DNA of 64,000 nucleotides from Desulfosudis oleivorans Hxd3 (GCF_000018405.1 NC_009943.1:2359001-2423000); one strand, 5' to 3'. Shown: positions 24,963 to 34,688, counted from the stretch's first letter. Notes: generated by a model not told the origin, from the sequence alone. A program made the numbers and translations.

Positions 24963-24992
24963 AACCCGAATATTTCATGAAATATCCGGGTT
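24963..24992. repeat. Near-perfect 30-nt palindrome with TTTCATGAAA core
   Basis: AACCCGAATATTTCATGAAA followed by TATCCGGGTT is self-complementary apart from one mismatched pair. Related copies are at 34689-34715 and 45002-45028, and a half copy at about 42843-42859. It lies downstream of the lipase-like gene's stop (25026), where it could act as a weak terminator on the minus strand. Confidence 0.65.
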
Positions 24993-25025
24993 CGGCTTTT
25001 AAATCAACATCCGTGATTTTGCTTT

Positions 25026-26489
25026 CTACCATGACGTCACGTCAAAATAGAGCTTTGCGCGAAACCCCTTGCGATTAGCCAGGGGGATATACGGCCCCGC
25101 GTCATCCCGGCTCAGCCCGGTCCCCCGGTTTTCGCCCCAGTTGTCGTCTGATTCAATATAACGAAGCGTCCACTGGTCCTTATTCAACACAACTTTCAAG
25201 ACGATTTTGTCCCGGTAAAGATTTTCATCCGGAATGCGCCGCTTTTTCGATAAAATACCATCCACCCAGAAATCCGTGCTGCGCACGGTAAGATCCACGG
25301 TAAAGACCATGGTTTTACCGGAGGTGATTTTCGAAGAGTCCAGAAAAATACTTCCCAGTACGGGATATCTTGGCGCCTGCAGGCCGGCACGCTCCGGATA
25401 AAACAACTCGTCATAGGTTCTGAATACGGCCGACGCATGTTCGGCGCGCCGGTCACTGAGCGGAATTGCGGCCTCACCTCTTGGCATCATGGTGCATTCG
25501 AACAGGTAGGAGCCGCGCACCCGTTTTTTGGCGTCATATTCCCTGCGAATGGACGGCGGCAGGGGCAGCGCTTCCGGCACCATGCGCAGGATCACCCGGT
25601 GATCTCCGAACAGAAAGCGCACCAGGTTCTGGTATCCTTCCTGCGAATTCACCATACCGTAATGACCACTATGGCTCAGGTGACAGTACACACGGGGCGC
25701 GCCTTCCACATAGGCATTTTCAGTTCGCACCAGGCCGTCGCTGGATGCGCCGACAACCAGGCGGGCAAGATTGTAATCCCGGGGATTGGTGCCGACCAGG
25801 CAAAAAAACCGCTCTGCCGGGAACTTTCCATCCAGATGATTGACCTTGCCGCCACGCGGTTTGAGATCGAGGAATTTGGCGATATTGCCGCGATTAAAGT
25901 TGCTGATGTCCCACAAGCCAAGAATCCCCGGCACATTGATCCCGCCGATCTCAATGCCGTTATGCGGCGTTCCATAAGTGAAGACCTTGTCAACGCTTTG
26001 CTTTGCCACCCGGCTGCCCACCTTATCATTCTGCAGCAGGCAGCGGCATATCAGGCCGCCCATGGAATGGGCCACGAGATAGACCCTGAAGGCACGTTCG
26101 GCCTTCGGGTCTCCGCCGCAAACATGATTCCGCACCTCTTCAATCCGGTCGCTCAGATCCCTGGCCGCGTCCATGATGCCTGGGCGCCGGCCTTCCCCTG
26201 TTTCCGCCTGTTCATAATAGCGATGGATGATGATGCTCTGCCGGGGAATGCGGTCATCACGTATCTTGCCATCCAGGTAGACGTCACTATATCCGTATTC
26301 CTTCATCAGCCGGATCAACGGCGATTCAAAGATGTATTGTAAAAACGACCGATCATGAGATTGCCTTATCCGGGTCGAGCCCAGGTTAAAGCCCATGTAG
26401 GGTGTGTTCACCGTATCTTCAATTTCAGAATCCCGCATGGCAAAACCACGGACATAGATGATTGGGTGCAGCCTGGGGTGCAGTTTCAT
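25026..26489 (-). CDS. Alpha/beta-hydrolase (lipase/PGAP1-like)
   Basis: The 487-residue protein has a lipase core in its first half. HPIIYVRGF is the oxyanion strand, and VAHSMGGLICRCLL (about 137-150) holds the nucleophile Ser in GxSxG form. FTYGTPHNG follows, and HLSHSGHYGMV (about 270) likely supplies the catalytic His. The second half (about 310-487) has beta-rich sequence I do not recognise, perhaps a C2-like or lipid-binding module. No signal peptide is visible, so it is probably cytoplasmic. GGGAGGATAAACC precedes the ATG. It is transcribed alone. Substrate unknown. Confidence 0.75.
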   Translation of the reverse strand: MKLHPRLHPIIYVRGFAMRDSEIEDTVNTPYMGFNLGSTRIRQSHDRSFLQYIFESPLIRLMKEYGYSDVYLDGKIRDDRIPRQSIIIHRYYEQAETGEGRRPGIMDAARDLSDRIEEVRNHVCGGDPKAERAFRVYLVAHSMGGLICRCLLQNDKVGSRVAKQSVDKVFTYGTPHNGIEIGGINVPGILGLWDISNFNRGNIAKFLDLKPRGGKVNHLDGKFPAERFFCLVGTNPRDYNLARLVVGASSDGLVRTENAYVEGAPRVYCHLSHSGHYGMVNSQEGYQNLVRFLFGDHRVILRMVPEALPLPPSIRREYDAKKRVRGSYLFECTMMPRGEAAIPLSDRRAEHASAVFRTYDELFYPERAGLQAPRYPVLGSIFLDSSKITSGKTMVFTVDLTVRSTDFWVDGILSKKRRIPDENLYRDKIVLKVVLNKDQWTLRYIESDDNWGENRGTGLSRDDAGPYIPLANRKGFRAKLYFDVTSW

Positions 26490-26652
26490 GGTTTATCCTC
26501 CCGCGCAATAGGTTTGAGTTTTGACTGAAACAGGGGTTGTATTTTTCTACTATCAATGCGGGCGAATGAAAAGAAAAAAAATAATGATAGATTATATTTT
26601 TATTATTTTGGTCGATATACTGAATGCTGTATAGAAAAGGCGGGTTTTAAGG

Positions 26653-26702
26653 ATCTTCTCCGATTTAGTGGGTGCGCAGGGTTCAAGAATTCAAGGGGTC
26701 GA
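26653..26702. repeat. Left arm of 50-bp inverted repeat flanking the HDAC/acyl-CoA synthetase pair
   Basis: This 50-bp stretch (beginning ATCTTCTCCGATTTAGTGGG) matches the reverse complement of 29650-29699 at 49 of 50 positions. It lies in the otherwise gene-free gap 26490-26795, whose first half is AT-rich. Confidence 0.88.
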
Positions 26703-26795
26703 GGGTCCAGAGGCTTGTTTCGGGAGATGAACCAATTTTAATGGTTTGCCCGGTTCTGCCTTTGCCCTTGCGTGCTTCGGCGCGACAAGCCATCA

Positions 26796-28526
26796 TCAAT
26801 CTTCCATACTGACTGCATCCCCGCCGGGCAGCCCCAGTTCCCAGGCGCGCAGGACACGGCGCAGGAGTTTACCGTTGCGGGTGCGGGGCAGTTTTTCAGT
26901 AAAGGTGATTTCATCCACGTCAATGTCCGGGGCCACGCCGGCCTTGAGAAACATGCGGATCTCCCGATTGAGCCGGGAGGAAGCCGGATTGCCAGGCTTC
27001 AGGGTGACAAAAGCCTTGATCGAAGAGGTGCCGGTGTCCCGGTCCCCTCCCCTGGCAATGACTGCGGCTTCGGCCACGGCCGGGTGACCGCACAGGGCCT
27101 GTTCGATTTCAAAGGGCCCGATGGCCCGGTTTTCCCTGGTTTTCAGAATATCGTCCAGCCGTCCCTGGTGATAGAAATAGCCCTCTTCGTCCTGAAGGGC
27201 AATATCGCCGGTGAGAAACCAGTTGTTTTGGAAATGACCCTCATACCGGGCCCGGTCACCCCACAACCCGACCATCATGGCCGGCCACCCGGACTTGAGG
27301 GCCAGCTGTCCGATGGAGAGGGCCGGCAGTTCCCAGCCGCTGTCGTCCAGGACGGCGGCTTCGATGCCGGGCAGGGGTTTGCCGATGGCGCCGGGCTTAA
27401 TGTCCAGGCAGGGCAGATTGGCGATGCAGATCATGCCGGTTTCAGACATCCACCAGTTGTCATGAGGAGAAAGGCCCAGGTGTTTTCGGACCCAGTAAAA
27501 AGGATCGGGCATTAACGGGGCACCCACGGTGACGATATGGCGCAGGGCGTCCAGGTTGTAACGGCCGGGCAGGTCCTCGCCGGCCTCCATCAGGCCACGG
27601 ATGGTATTGGGCGTGGTGTACCACACCGTCACCCGGCAGGCCTCAAGGGTGCGGTACGCATTGACGGCGGAAGAAGGGGCAGGGGCTTCTGAAACCACAG
27701 AGGCCACGCCACAAAGCCAGGGGGCCAGGGCCGCGTAAACCGTTCCGGTGACCCAGGCCGGGTCGGCATCGGTCCACAGCACGTCATCGGCCTTCAGGTC
27801 CAGTACCCATTTCGCGGAGGCGTAGATGCCGACCATATCGCCATGGCCGTGAATGATACCCTTGGGCGGCCGGGTGGAGCCGGAGGTGTAAACGACATAA
27901 AGGGCGGTTCCCGGGGTCACCAGGCGCGGTGAAAAGTCGGCAGGCAGGGACGCGGGCCCGTCTCCCACAACAATTTCATTGTCATACAGCCCGGGAGCGT
28001 CTGTGGTGAGAAAAAGGGTTTTCAATGCTGCGGCCCTTTCCGGTGGAATCATCTCCACCAGGCCGGGGTCGGTCAGGACAGCTTTGGGCGCGATATCGGC
28101 CAGCCGGGACTCCAGTTCACTGTAACCGGAAGAGGCAAACACCGGGCAGAACACAATGCCTGCCCTTGCGCAGGCGGCCATGGCAAAAAAGAACGCCCGG
28201 CAGGGCGGCAGAAAAATCATCAGGCAGTCGCCGGCCTCAAGACCGTTTTTGACAAAAAAACCGGCCCACCGGGCCGAGATGTCGCGCATCTGCAAAAAGG
28301 TGTAGATATCGGTGTGACCGCCCTTGTGAAATATCATGGCCGGCTGTCCGGCCGTGTCCGGCCGGGCGGCCCATTTATCGATGGATTGCGCGATGATGTT
28401 GACCCCGGCATCGCTGTTGATGCCCAGTTCGGCAGCCGCATTCGACCACTTGAACGACCGGCGCGCGGCCACGTAGCCGGAAAGGTTGGCGTGGGAATTA
28501 TGGGCGGGTATCCGGGCCTTGATCAT
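26796..28526 (-). CDS. AMP-forming acyl-CoA synthetase (acetyl/propionyl-type)
   Basis: The 576-residue ANL-superfamily enzyme activates a short carboxylic acid via an acyl-adenylate to acyl-CoA. It has the P-loop YTSGSTRPPKG (about 213-223), WWMSETG (about 348-354), TGDIALQDEEGYFYHQGRLDD (about 430-450), and the catalytic lysine region RTRNGKLLRR (about 552-561). Family members of this kind are inactivated by acetylation of that lysine. It overlaps the deacetylase gene by 4 nt, so both are translated together. It is shorter than the AcsA at 29720. Acid specificity cannot be read from the sequence. Confidence 0.88.
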   Translation of the reverse strand: MIKARIPAHNSHANLSGYVAARRSFKWSNAAAELGINSDAGVNIIAQSIDKWAARPDTAGQPAMIFHKGGHTDIYTFLQMRDISARWAGFFVKNGLEAGDCLMIFLPPCRAFFFAMAACARAGIVFCPVFASSGYSELESRLADIAPKAVLTDPGLVEMIPPERAAALKTLFLTTDAPGLYDNEIVVGDGPASLPADFSPRLVTPGTALYVVYTSGSTRPPKGIIHGHGDMVGIYASAKWVLDLKADDVLWTDADPAWVTGTVYAALAPWLCGVASVVSEAPAPSSAVNAYRTLEACRVTVWYTTPNTIRGLMEAGEDLPGRYNLDALRHIVTVGAPLMPDPFYWVRKHLGLSPHDNWWMSETGMICIANLPCLDIKPGAIGKPLPGIEAAVLDDSGWELPALSIGQLALKSGWPAMMVGLWGDRARYEGHFQNNWFLTGDIALQDEEGYFYHQGRLDDILKTRENRAIGPFEIEQALCGHPAVAEAAVIARGGDRDTGTSSIKAFVTLKPGNPASSRLNREIRMFLKAGVAPDIDVDEITFTEKLPRTRNGKLLRRVLRAWELGLPGGDAVSMED

Positions 28527-29560
28527 GACACGATTCCATAAGGTTTGTGGGTTGTAAAAACAGTCTCCAGCAGTTCGTCGGCCGCATTCGGGTCCAGGGG
28601 CGCCGGCACCGGTCCGGCCGGAGCGTATGAGACCAGGGCCTCCAGCACGGCTTTGGCTGACGCGGCATTGGCGCCGGGGTCATATCCGCCTTCCAGGGAA
28701 AGCAGAAGGGGAACATGATCGGCATCGGCCAGTTCGCACACCAGGCGCGCAAGCAGGAAATAGGCGTTTTCGCTCCAGGCCGAACGGCCCAGGGGATCGT
28801 CGGCATGGGCGTCGAACCCGGCGGCGATCATTACCATTGAGGGCGTGTACCACCGGAAAACCGGCGTCAGCACAGTGCGGTAGATGTATGCCATGTCACC
28901 GTCGCCAAAGGAGCGGGACAGGGGCATGTTCAGGGTAAACCCCCTGCCCCCGGCCTCGCCGGTATCGCCTGCCTCCCCGGAATAGGGAAACAGCATCAGG
29001 TCATGAGAAGAGACGTAGAAAACGCCTGGCTCCCGGTAAAAGATGTCGTGAATGCCGTTGCCGTGATGCACGTCCCAGTCGACGATCAGAATCCGTTCCA
29101 GGTTGTAACGCATTCGGGCATACCGGGCCGCGATGGCCAGGTTGTTGAGCAGGCAGAAACCGGTGGCCCGGTCCGGCAGGGCGTGGTGGCCCGGGGGCCG
29201 CACCAGGGAGAAAAAGGCGCGGCAGGCGCCGGACAAAAGAAGGTCCACCCCCTGCATGCAGGCCCCGGCCGCCAGCCAGGCCGCCAGGTAGGAGTGGCCG
29301 CTGACCGGCGTGTCCGGCGCCATGCTGGTGATTTTGTGCTCAGCGGTCTTTAATATTTTTTTCACATGGCCGGGGGTGTGGACCAGCTCCAGCTGGTCCA
29401 GGGTGGCCGGCTCCGGCGTCATTGTTGTCACTGTGCCGGCAAAATGCCGGTCCACCATGCGATAGATCGAAGCCAGCCGGGAGGGGCTCTCCGGATGGGC
29501 GTGACCGGTTTTGTGAAGCAGAAAGCGGTCATCCCGGGATATGGCTACCTTGCGAGACAT
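28523..29560 (-). CDS. AcuC/class II HDAC-like zinc deacetylase
   Basis: The 345-residue arginase-fold deacetylase has all main catalytic motifs: RPPGHHA (about 118-124), IVDWDVHHGNGIHD (zinc ligands Asp and His, about 156-169), YVSSHD, GFDAHADDPLG (third zinc ligand), and EGGYDP. In Bacillus, AcuC removes acetyl groups from acetyl-CoA synthetase. Here the gene overlaps an acyl-CoA synthetase gene and lies 159 nt upstream, in the same direction, of nothing else, but directly downstream of acsA. This makes CoA ligases its likely targets. A polyamine or acetoin-related role is the alternative. Confidence 0.88.
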   Translation of the reverse strand: MSRKVAISRDDRFLLHKTGHAHPESPSRLASIYRMVDRHFAGTVTTMTPEPATLDQLELVHTPGHVKKILKTAEHKITSMAPDTPVSGHSYLAAWLAAGACMQGVDLLLSGACRAFFSLVRPPGHHALPDRATGFCLLNNLAIAARYARMRYNLERILIVDWDVHHGNGIHDIFYREPGVFYVSSHDLMLFPYSGEAGDTGEAGGRGFTLNMPLSRSFGDGDMAYIYRTVLTPVFRWYTPSMVMIAAGFDAHADDPLGRSAWSENAYFLLARLVCELADADHVPLLLSLEGGYDPGANAASAKAVLEALVSYAPAGPVPAPLDPNAADELLETVFTTHKPYGIVS

Positions 29561-29649
29561 GCTTCGTCATTTCCTGTCATACGCGGACCGCTGGAAGGAT
29601 TCAAGGGCTCAGGGGGGTGTTGTGGCAGTGCACCTGGCCCCTTGGCCCC

Positions 29650-29699
29650 TCGACCCCTTGAATCCTTGAACCCTGCGCACCCACTAAATCGGAGAAGAT
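29650..29699. repeat. Right arm of 50-bp inverted repeat
   Basis: Inverted copy (49/50) of 26653-26702, in the spacer between the deacetylase start (29560) and the acsA stop (29720). A further partial echo (GGAAGGATTCAAGGGCTC) lies at about 29594-29611. Confidence 0.88.
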
Positions 29700-29719
29700 A
29701 CAATTTTATAAGGTCAAAT

Positions 29720-31684
29720 TCATAATTTGGAAACGTCCACCTTATCCTTAATCAGTTTTTCAATCACCGATTCATCGGCAATAGTGGAGGTATCGCCCAG
29801 TTCATCGAGCTTATTGGCCGCGATCTTTTTGAGAATGCGGCGCATGATCTTTCCGCTGCGGGTCTTGGGCAGGCCTTCGGCCCACTGCACCACGTCGATG
29901 GTGGCAATGGGGCCGATCTCCCGGCGCACCTGGGCCACCAGCTCCTTTTTCAGCGCATCGGACGGCTCCCTGCCTGTCTTGAGAATCACAAAGGCATAGA
30001 TGCCCTGCCCTTTGATGGCGTGGGGAAAGCCCACCACTGCGGCCTCGGCAACGTGGGGGTGCAGCACCAGGGCCGACTCCAGTTCGGCCGTGCCCAGGCG
30101 GTGGCCGGATACATTGATCACGTCATCAATGCGGCCGATGATCCAGAAGTAGCCGTCCTCATCTTTTCGGGCCGCGTCGCCGGTGAAATACATGCCCGGA
30201 GCCTGGCTGAAATAGGTGGAGATAAACCGCTCATGATCACCGAAAACCGTGCGGGCCATGCCGGGCCAGGGCTTGCGAATGCACAGAAGCCCTTCTTCAT
30301 CCGGATGTTTGACCGGCTCTCCGGCATCGTCTATGATCACCGGGTCGATACCGAAAAAGGGAAAGGCGCATGAACCGGGCTTGACAGGCGCTACGCCGGG
30401 CAGGGGCGTGAGCATGTGGCCCCCTGTCTCGGTCTGCCACCAGGTGTCGATAACGGGGCACCAGTCCCTGCCGATATGGTGGTGATACCAGCGCCAGGCC
30501 TCGGGGTTGATGGGCTCGCCCACCGTGCCCAGCAGCATCAGGCTGGAAAGATCGTGCTTCTTCACATGGGCCTCGCCCTCCCTGGCCAGGGATCGGATGG
30601 CCGTGGGCGCGGTATAAAATTTGTTGACCCGGTATTTTTCCACAATGGCCCAGAACCGGTCAAAATCGGGATAGCTGGGAACGCCCTCGAACATCACGCT
30701 GGTGGCGCCGTTGACCAGGGCGCCGTAAAGAATATAGCTGTGGCCGGTGATCCACCCGATGTCGGCGGTGCACCAGAAGATATCGCCCGGGTGCAGGTCA
30801 AACACGTACTCCATGGTCATGGCCGCGTAAAGAAGATATCCGCCGTGGGTGTGGACCACGCCCTTGGGCTTGCCGGTGCTGCCGCTGGTGTAAAGGATAA
30901 ACAGCGGGTCCTCGGCGTCCATGGGCTCCGGCTCCACCTCGTCGGCCAGGCCGGGGAGCGCGATCAGTTCATGCCACCAGTGCTCCAGCCCGGGCGTAAG
31001 AAAAATCCCGGAGTCCACATGGTTGACCACAATCACGGTTTTTACCGCCGGGCACTTTTTCAACGCCTCGTCCACGTTCTTTTTCAGGGCCACGGGTTTG
31101 CCCGACCGGAAACCGCCGTCGGCCGTAATCACCACTTTGGCTCCGCAGTCGTTGATGCGGTTGGCAATGGCCTCGGCGCTGAAACCGCCGAACACCACGC
31201 TGTGAACGGCGCCGATGCGGGCGCAGGCCAGCATGGCCACAGGCAGCTCGATGATCATGGGCAGATAAATAATGACCCGGTCCCCCTTTTTAACCCCCTT
31301 GTGGCGCAGGGCCGCGGCAAACCGGTTGACCCGGCGATAGAGCTCGCCGTAGGTATAGGCCTGAGCCCGGGCCGTATCATCCCCCTCCCAGTAGTAAGCC
31401 ACCGCCTCTTCCCTGGTTTCCAGGTGACGGTCCAGGCAGTTGAATGAGGCATTCAGCCGGCCACCGCCGAACCACTGAATCCGGGCCTCGGAAAAATCAT
31501 AGTCCAGCACGGTGTCCCACTTTTTATACCAGGTGAGGTAATGGTCGGCCTGGCGTGCCCAGAAGGTATCGGGACTTTCCAGGGATTCCCTGTAGAGCCG
31601 CTGATACGCCTCCATGCCCTTGATATGGGCGTTTTTTTGAAACTCTTCCAGATGGGCGTCATAGGCTTTTTTAAACTCGGTCAT
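29720..31684 (-). CDS. acsA: Acetyl-CoA synthetase (AMP-forming)
   Basis: The 654-residue enzyme has full family length (about 650). It activates acetate to acetyl-CoA using ATP. Motifs are [21 protein letters not shown] (about 255-275, shown in part), [11 protein letters not shown] (about 405), [22 protein letters not shown], and the regulatory [11 protein letters not shown] lysine (about 609-619). Acetylation of that lysine silences Acs in other bacteria. CCAAGGAGATGGCCA precedes the ATG. It lies 18 nt after the CoA-transferase/GNAT gene, so the two are probably co-transcribed. In sulfate reducers it can serve acetate assimilation. Confidence 0.96.
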   Translation of the reverse strand: MTEFKKAYDAHLEEFQKNAHIKGMEAYQRLYRESLESPDTFWARQADHYLTWYKKWDTVLDYDFSEARIQWFGGGRLNASFNCLDRHLETREEAVAYYWEGDDTARAQAYTYGELYRRVNRFAAALRHKGVKKGDRVIIYLPMIIELPVAMLACARIGAVHSVVFGGFSAEAIANRINDCGAKVVITADGGFRSGKPVALKKNVDEALKKCPAVKTVIVVNHVDSGIFLTPGLEHWWHELIALPGLADEVEPEPMDAEDPLFILYTSGSTGKPKGVVHTHGGYLLYAAMTMEYVFDLHPGDIFWCTADIGWITGHSYILYGALVNGATSVMFEGVPSYPDFDRFWAIVEKYRVNKFYTAPTAIRSLAREGEAHVKKHDLSSLMLLGTVGEPINPEAWRWYHHHIGRDWCPVIDTWWQTETGGHMLTPLPGVAPVKPGSCAFPFFGIDPVIIDDAGEPVKHPDEEGLLCIRKPWPGMARTVFGDHERFISTYFSQAPGMYFTGDAARKDEDGYFWIIGRIDDVINVSGHRLGTAELESALVLHPHVAEAAVVGFPHAIKGQGIYAFVILKTGREPSDALKKELVAQVRREIGPIATIDVVQWAEGLPKTRSGKIMRRILKKIAANKLDELGDTSTIADESVIEKLIKDKVDVSKL

Positions 31685-31702
31685 TGGCCATCTCCTTGGA
31701 AA

Positions 31703-33604
31703 TCAATCACGTTGGGCCGGGCCGGCATCCGGTGCCGGCTGTTCGTCGTTTAAATAACAGGTCATGGTCACCATGTCCGTATCCCGGCTGGTCTTTATCG
31801 CATAGGGCAGCGTGGCAAACAGCTTTTTCATGGCCGTGTTGGCCGGTTCGGTATAGGCCACCAGGCCGGCGATGCCGTTGCCCATGGCGGCATAGGCCAG
31901 CTTGTGCAGGATCACGGTGGCAATGCCTTTTCCCTGCCACGGCCGGCTCACCGAAAAAGCCACTTCGGCCATGTTGCCGGGGGACTCCAGCATGTAGGCC
32001 CCGATGCCCACCACCTCGCCGAACCCGAAGTCACCGGTGACCGCCAGAATGGTGAGGTTCTTGATGTAGTCGATTTCATACATTCCTTCGAGGTCGTCCC
32101 TGAAAAAACAGGTCTTATTCTGAAAAAACCGGGCGATCACATCCTTTTTGTCCAGGTTGTAAAAGTGTTCCTGAATGCGCCGGTCATCCACGGGTTTGGC
32201 CGGCCGGAACTTGACGGTTTGGCCGTCGTAGGTCCGGGTCTCTTCCAGGCCGGCCGGGTATACGCCGCGCAGGGATTCGCTCAATTTGCGGCCCGGCGCC
32301 AGTAATCCCATGTCCCGAGCCTGTTCAAAAAGCGCTTCCCGGAAGTCGGGATGGGCCAGGGAGATCATGGCCGTGGCCCGCTCCTGAAGGTTTTTGCCGA
32401 ACAGGTTGACCGCGCCGAATTCACTGACCACGAACCCGGCATCGTTCATGGAAACCACCACGTTGCCCGACAGCCGGGGCACGATGCGGCTGGTCTTCCT
32501 GTCCACCGAGGTGCTGGGAATCAGCAAAATCGACCGGCCTCCCGGGGCCATGGCCGCGCCATGAACAAAGTCCGGAATGCTGGAGACGCCCGCGAAGTAG
32601 TTGTGCGGCAGGGCGTCCACCGAGGCCTGGCCCACAAGGTCCATCTCCTTTACCATGTTGACCACCACCATCTTGTTGTGGCGGGCGATAACCCCGGGAT
32701 TGCTGACATAATCGGCCGGGAAGAACTCAATAGAGGGGTTGTCGTGAACAAACTCGTACAGATTTTCCGTTCCCACGGCGTTGCTGGCCACGATCTTGCC
32801 CTCATTGAGCCCCTTGCGCCGATTGGTGATCACACCCCGGGAGACCAGGTCCATGATACCGTCGATGACAAACTGGGTATGGACCCCCAGGTCGTTTTTT
32901 TCGGACAGGGCCAGCAGGATGGCCTTGGGTGTTGCGCCCAGGCCCAGCTGAAAGGTGGAACCGTCTTCGATCAGGTTGGCCACCAGCCGACCGATCTTGT
33001 GCGCCGATTCGAGCTCGGGCAGCTCCGGAATGGTGTAAAGCGGCTCATCGCACTCCACGACAAAGTCAACGTCATTGACATGGATGAAGCTGTGCCCCAG
33101 GACCCGGGGCATGCGGGCATTGACCTGGACAATGACGATATCCGCGGACGTGGCGGCGGCCATGCCCACATCCACCGATATACCCAGGCTCATCCAGCCG
33201 AAGTCGTCCGGCGGCGAGGTCTGAATCAGGGCCGCGTGCAGGGGAAGCTGGTTCTTGCGGAACAGGTCCGGCACCGCCGACATGTTGATGGGGGTGATAA
33301 ACGGCCGGCTGGGCGCCAGGTGGCGGGCATCGCCGGCGCCCTGGTAAATGTTGCGGACATGGAAGCTGTTCAGCCGGTCCTGGTTGACCAGGCGCGTGAT
33401 GGGTGATCGCTCGAGCCCCATCAGCCGGACGATTTCCAGGTCGGAGAACCGGTCGGCCTCTTCCACCAGGGTGTTCACCAGGTGCTGAGGCTCTCCGCAG
33501 GAAGAACCGATAAATATCCGGCGACCGGACTTGAGAACCGACAGGGCCTCTTTGGCGGTTCTTTTTTTCCGGACATATTCATCAGGCCAGTATCGGGCTT
33601 GCAT
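31703..33604 (-). CDS. Acetyl-CoA hydrolase/CoA-transferase fused to GNAT acetyltransferase
   Basis: The 633-residue protein has two parts. Residues about 1-430 form an acetyl-CoA hydrolase/transferase (4-hydroxybutyrate CoA-transferase-like) with GLGATPKAIL, VGTENLYEF and VSEFGAVNLFGK. Residues about 450-610 form a GNAT domain with VSRPWQGKGIATVILHKLAYAA (acetyl-CoA loop, written in part). The start at 33604 (MQARYWPDEYV) fits the family; longer forms add an unrelated hydrophobic stretch. Its position before acsA suggests the GNAT part acetylates Acs, as AcuA or Pat do. The CoA-transferase part may sense or use acyl-CoA. Confidence 0.86.
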   Translation of the reverse strand: MQARYWPDEYVRKKRTAKEALSVLKSGRRIFIGSSCGEPQHLVNTLVEEADRFSDLEIVRLMGLERSPITRLVNQDRLNSFHVRNIYQGAGDARHLAPSRPFITPINMSAVPDLFRKNQLPLHAALIQTSPPDDFGWMSLGISVDVGMAAATSADIVIVQVNARMPRVLGHSFIHVNDVDFVVECDEPLYTIPELPELESAHKIGRLVANLIEDGSTFQLGLGATPKAILLALSEKNDLGVHTQFVIDGIMDLVSRGVITNRRKGLNEGKIVASNAVGTENLYEFVHDNPSIEFFPADYVSNPGVIARHNKMVVVNMVKEMDLVGQASVDALPHNYFAGVSSIPDFVHGAAMAPGGRSILLIPSTSVDRKTSRIVPRLSGNVVVSMNDAGFVVSEFGAVNLFGKNLQERATAMISLAHPDFREALFEQARDMGLLAPGRKLSESLRGVYPAGLEETRTYDGQTVKFRPAKPVDDRRIQEHFYNLDKKDVIARFFQNKTCFFRDDLEGMYEIDYIKNLTILAVTGDFGFGEVVGIGAYMLESPGNMAEVAFSVSRPWQGKGIATVILHKLAYAAMGNGIAGLVAYTEPANTAMKKLFATLPYAIKTSRDTDMVTMTCYLNDEQPAPDAGPAQRD

Positions 33605-33766
33605 GGGGCACCACAAATTGAAAAAAGTTGATTGCGCTTTTGACAGTATTGATAGTAGCACAAGGCAGTTGCGGGCCACAACCCCTTTCTGCCGCCGTTC
33701 CGGTGGTCCGGGCAGGGCCGGCGTGCTTTTCCGGGTAACGAATTACAGGCCGGGCACGGAAAAAGA

Positions 33767-33794
33767 TTGACACACAAACCGGGTTTGCTATAGA
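33767..33794 (+). promoter_or_regulatory. Probable sigma-70 promoter
   Basis: TTGACA (33767-33772), a 16-nt spacer and TATAGA (33789-33794) lie in the divergent gap 33605-33861. A transcript would start near 33801, about 60 nt before the response-regulator ATG. Confidence 0.65.
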
Positions 33795-33861
33795 TAAGGA
33801 CTATAAATACAGCTTCCTGTTTGTTTCATTATAAAATCTTTGCAGTCGGACAGACCACTTC

Positions 33862-34659
33862 ATGAAAACCATTCTGATCGTCGACGACACCAAGCTGGTA
33901 CGGCACTTTCTGGCCAAAAAACTGGAGCCGTACACCAGTGAATTTACGGTTCTTACCGCTGAAAACGGCAAGGAGGCCCTGGCCCAGGCCCGGTCTGTGA
34001 AGGTCGACCTGGTGATAACTGACATCGAAATGCCGGTGATGGACGGGTTTGAGCTGCTGGCCCACCTGAGCAATCACCATCCTGAAACGCCGGTGTTTGT
34101 AATGACGGCCAACGGCTCCCCGGAGCTGGAACAGCGCATTGATGCCATGGGCTCCCTCAAATACTTTGAGAAACCCATTGATGTGGACCTGCTGCTGGCC
34201 GCCATTCGCGAGATATTTGAATCCAATGCCAGGGGCGCGGTCAACGGCATCAGCCTGGCCTCTTTTCTGCAGCTGATCCAGATGGAAAGCAAAAGCTGTA
34301 CGCTGCGGGTGAAATCCGATGGAAAAAGCGGACGGCTGTACTGCCTGGAGGGCGCCCTCATCGCCGCGGAAACCGGGGACCTGGCGGCTGAAAAAGCAGT
34401 CATAGAGATGATCTGCTGGGAGTCGGCCGTGATTGAAATCCTGGAGCTCAACCGGCAGAAAGAAAAAGAGATCAAGCAGCCGCTGATGAACCTCCTGATG
34501 GAGGGGTCCCGCCGAAAGGATGAGATGGCGGCCACGAAAAAAGCAAAACCGGCGGCCCCCAGACCGCCCCGGCCGGCCAGGCCCCCGGAACCGGCAAAAA
34601 AGAAAGACGACCCCGCCAAAGACAGCGACGACATTGCCTCGCTGTACCAGTGGGACTGA
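33862..34659 (+). CDS. Response regulator receiver fused to DUF4388
   Basis: The 265-residue protein has a complete receiver domain (1-120) with ILIVDDTKLVR, phospho-acceptor Asp in DLVITDIEMPVMDG, the VMTANG threonine and FEKPID lysine. A DUF4388 (PATAN-type) domain follows (about 128-215; GISLASFLQLIQMESKSCTL). The C-terminus is Pro/Lys-rich and probably disordered (PAAPRPPRPARPPEPAKKK). There is no DNA-binding domain. DUF4388 proteins in deltaproteobacteria are often linked to motility or signalling complexes, so output is probably by protein contact. No histidine kinase gene is nearby. Confidence 0.88.
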   Translation: MKTILIVDDTKLVRHFLAKKLEPYTSEFTVLTAENGKEALAQARSVKVDLVITDIEMPVMDGFELLAHLSNHHPETPVFVMTANGSPELEQRIDAMGSLKYFEKPIDVDLLLAAIREIFESNARGAVNGISLASFLQLIQMESKSCTLRVKSDGKSGRLYCLEGALIAAETGDLAAEKAVIEMICWESAVIEILELNRQKEKEIKQPLMNLLMEGSRRKDEMAATKKAKPAAPRPPRPARPPEPAKKKDDPAKDSDDIASLYQWD

Positions 34660-34688
34660 CACCCGTTCATCCGGGCCCGCCCTCACCG

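Noticed and set aside
24693-24980. 95-codon frame in the 96-bp repeat array
   Set aside because: Repeated amino acid pattern is the translation of the DNA repeat; not a gene.
33605-33679. Longer start of the CoA-transferase/GNAT protein
   Set aside because: Adds 25 residues unlike the family, which normally begins near MQARYW; the region also contains likely promoter sequence.
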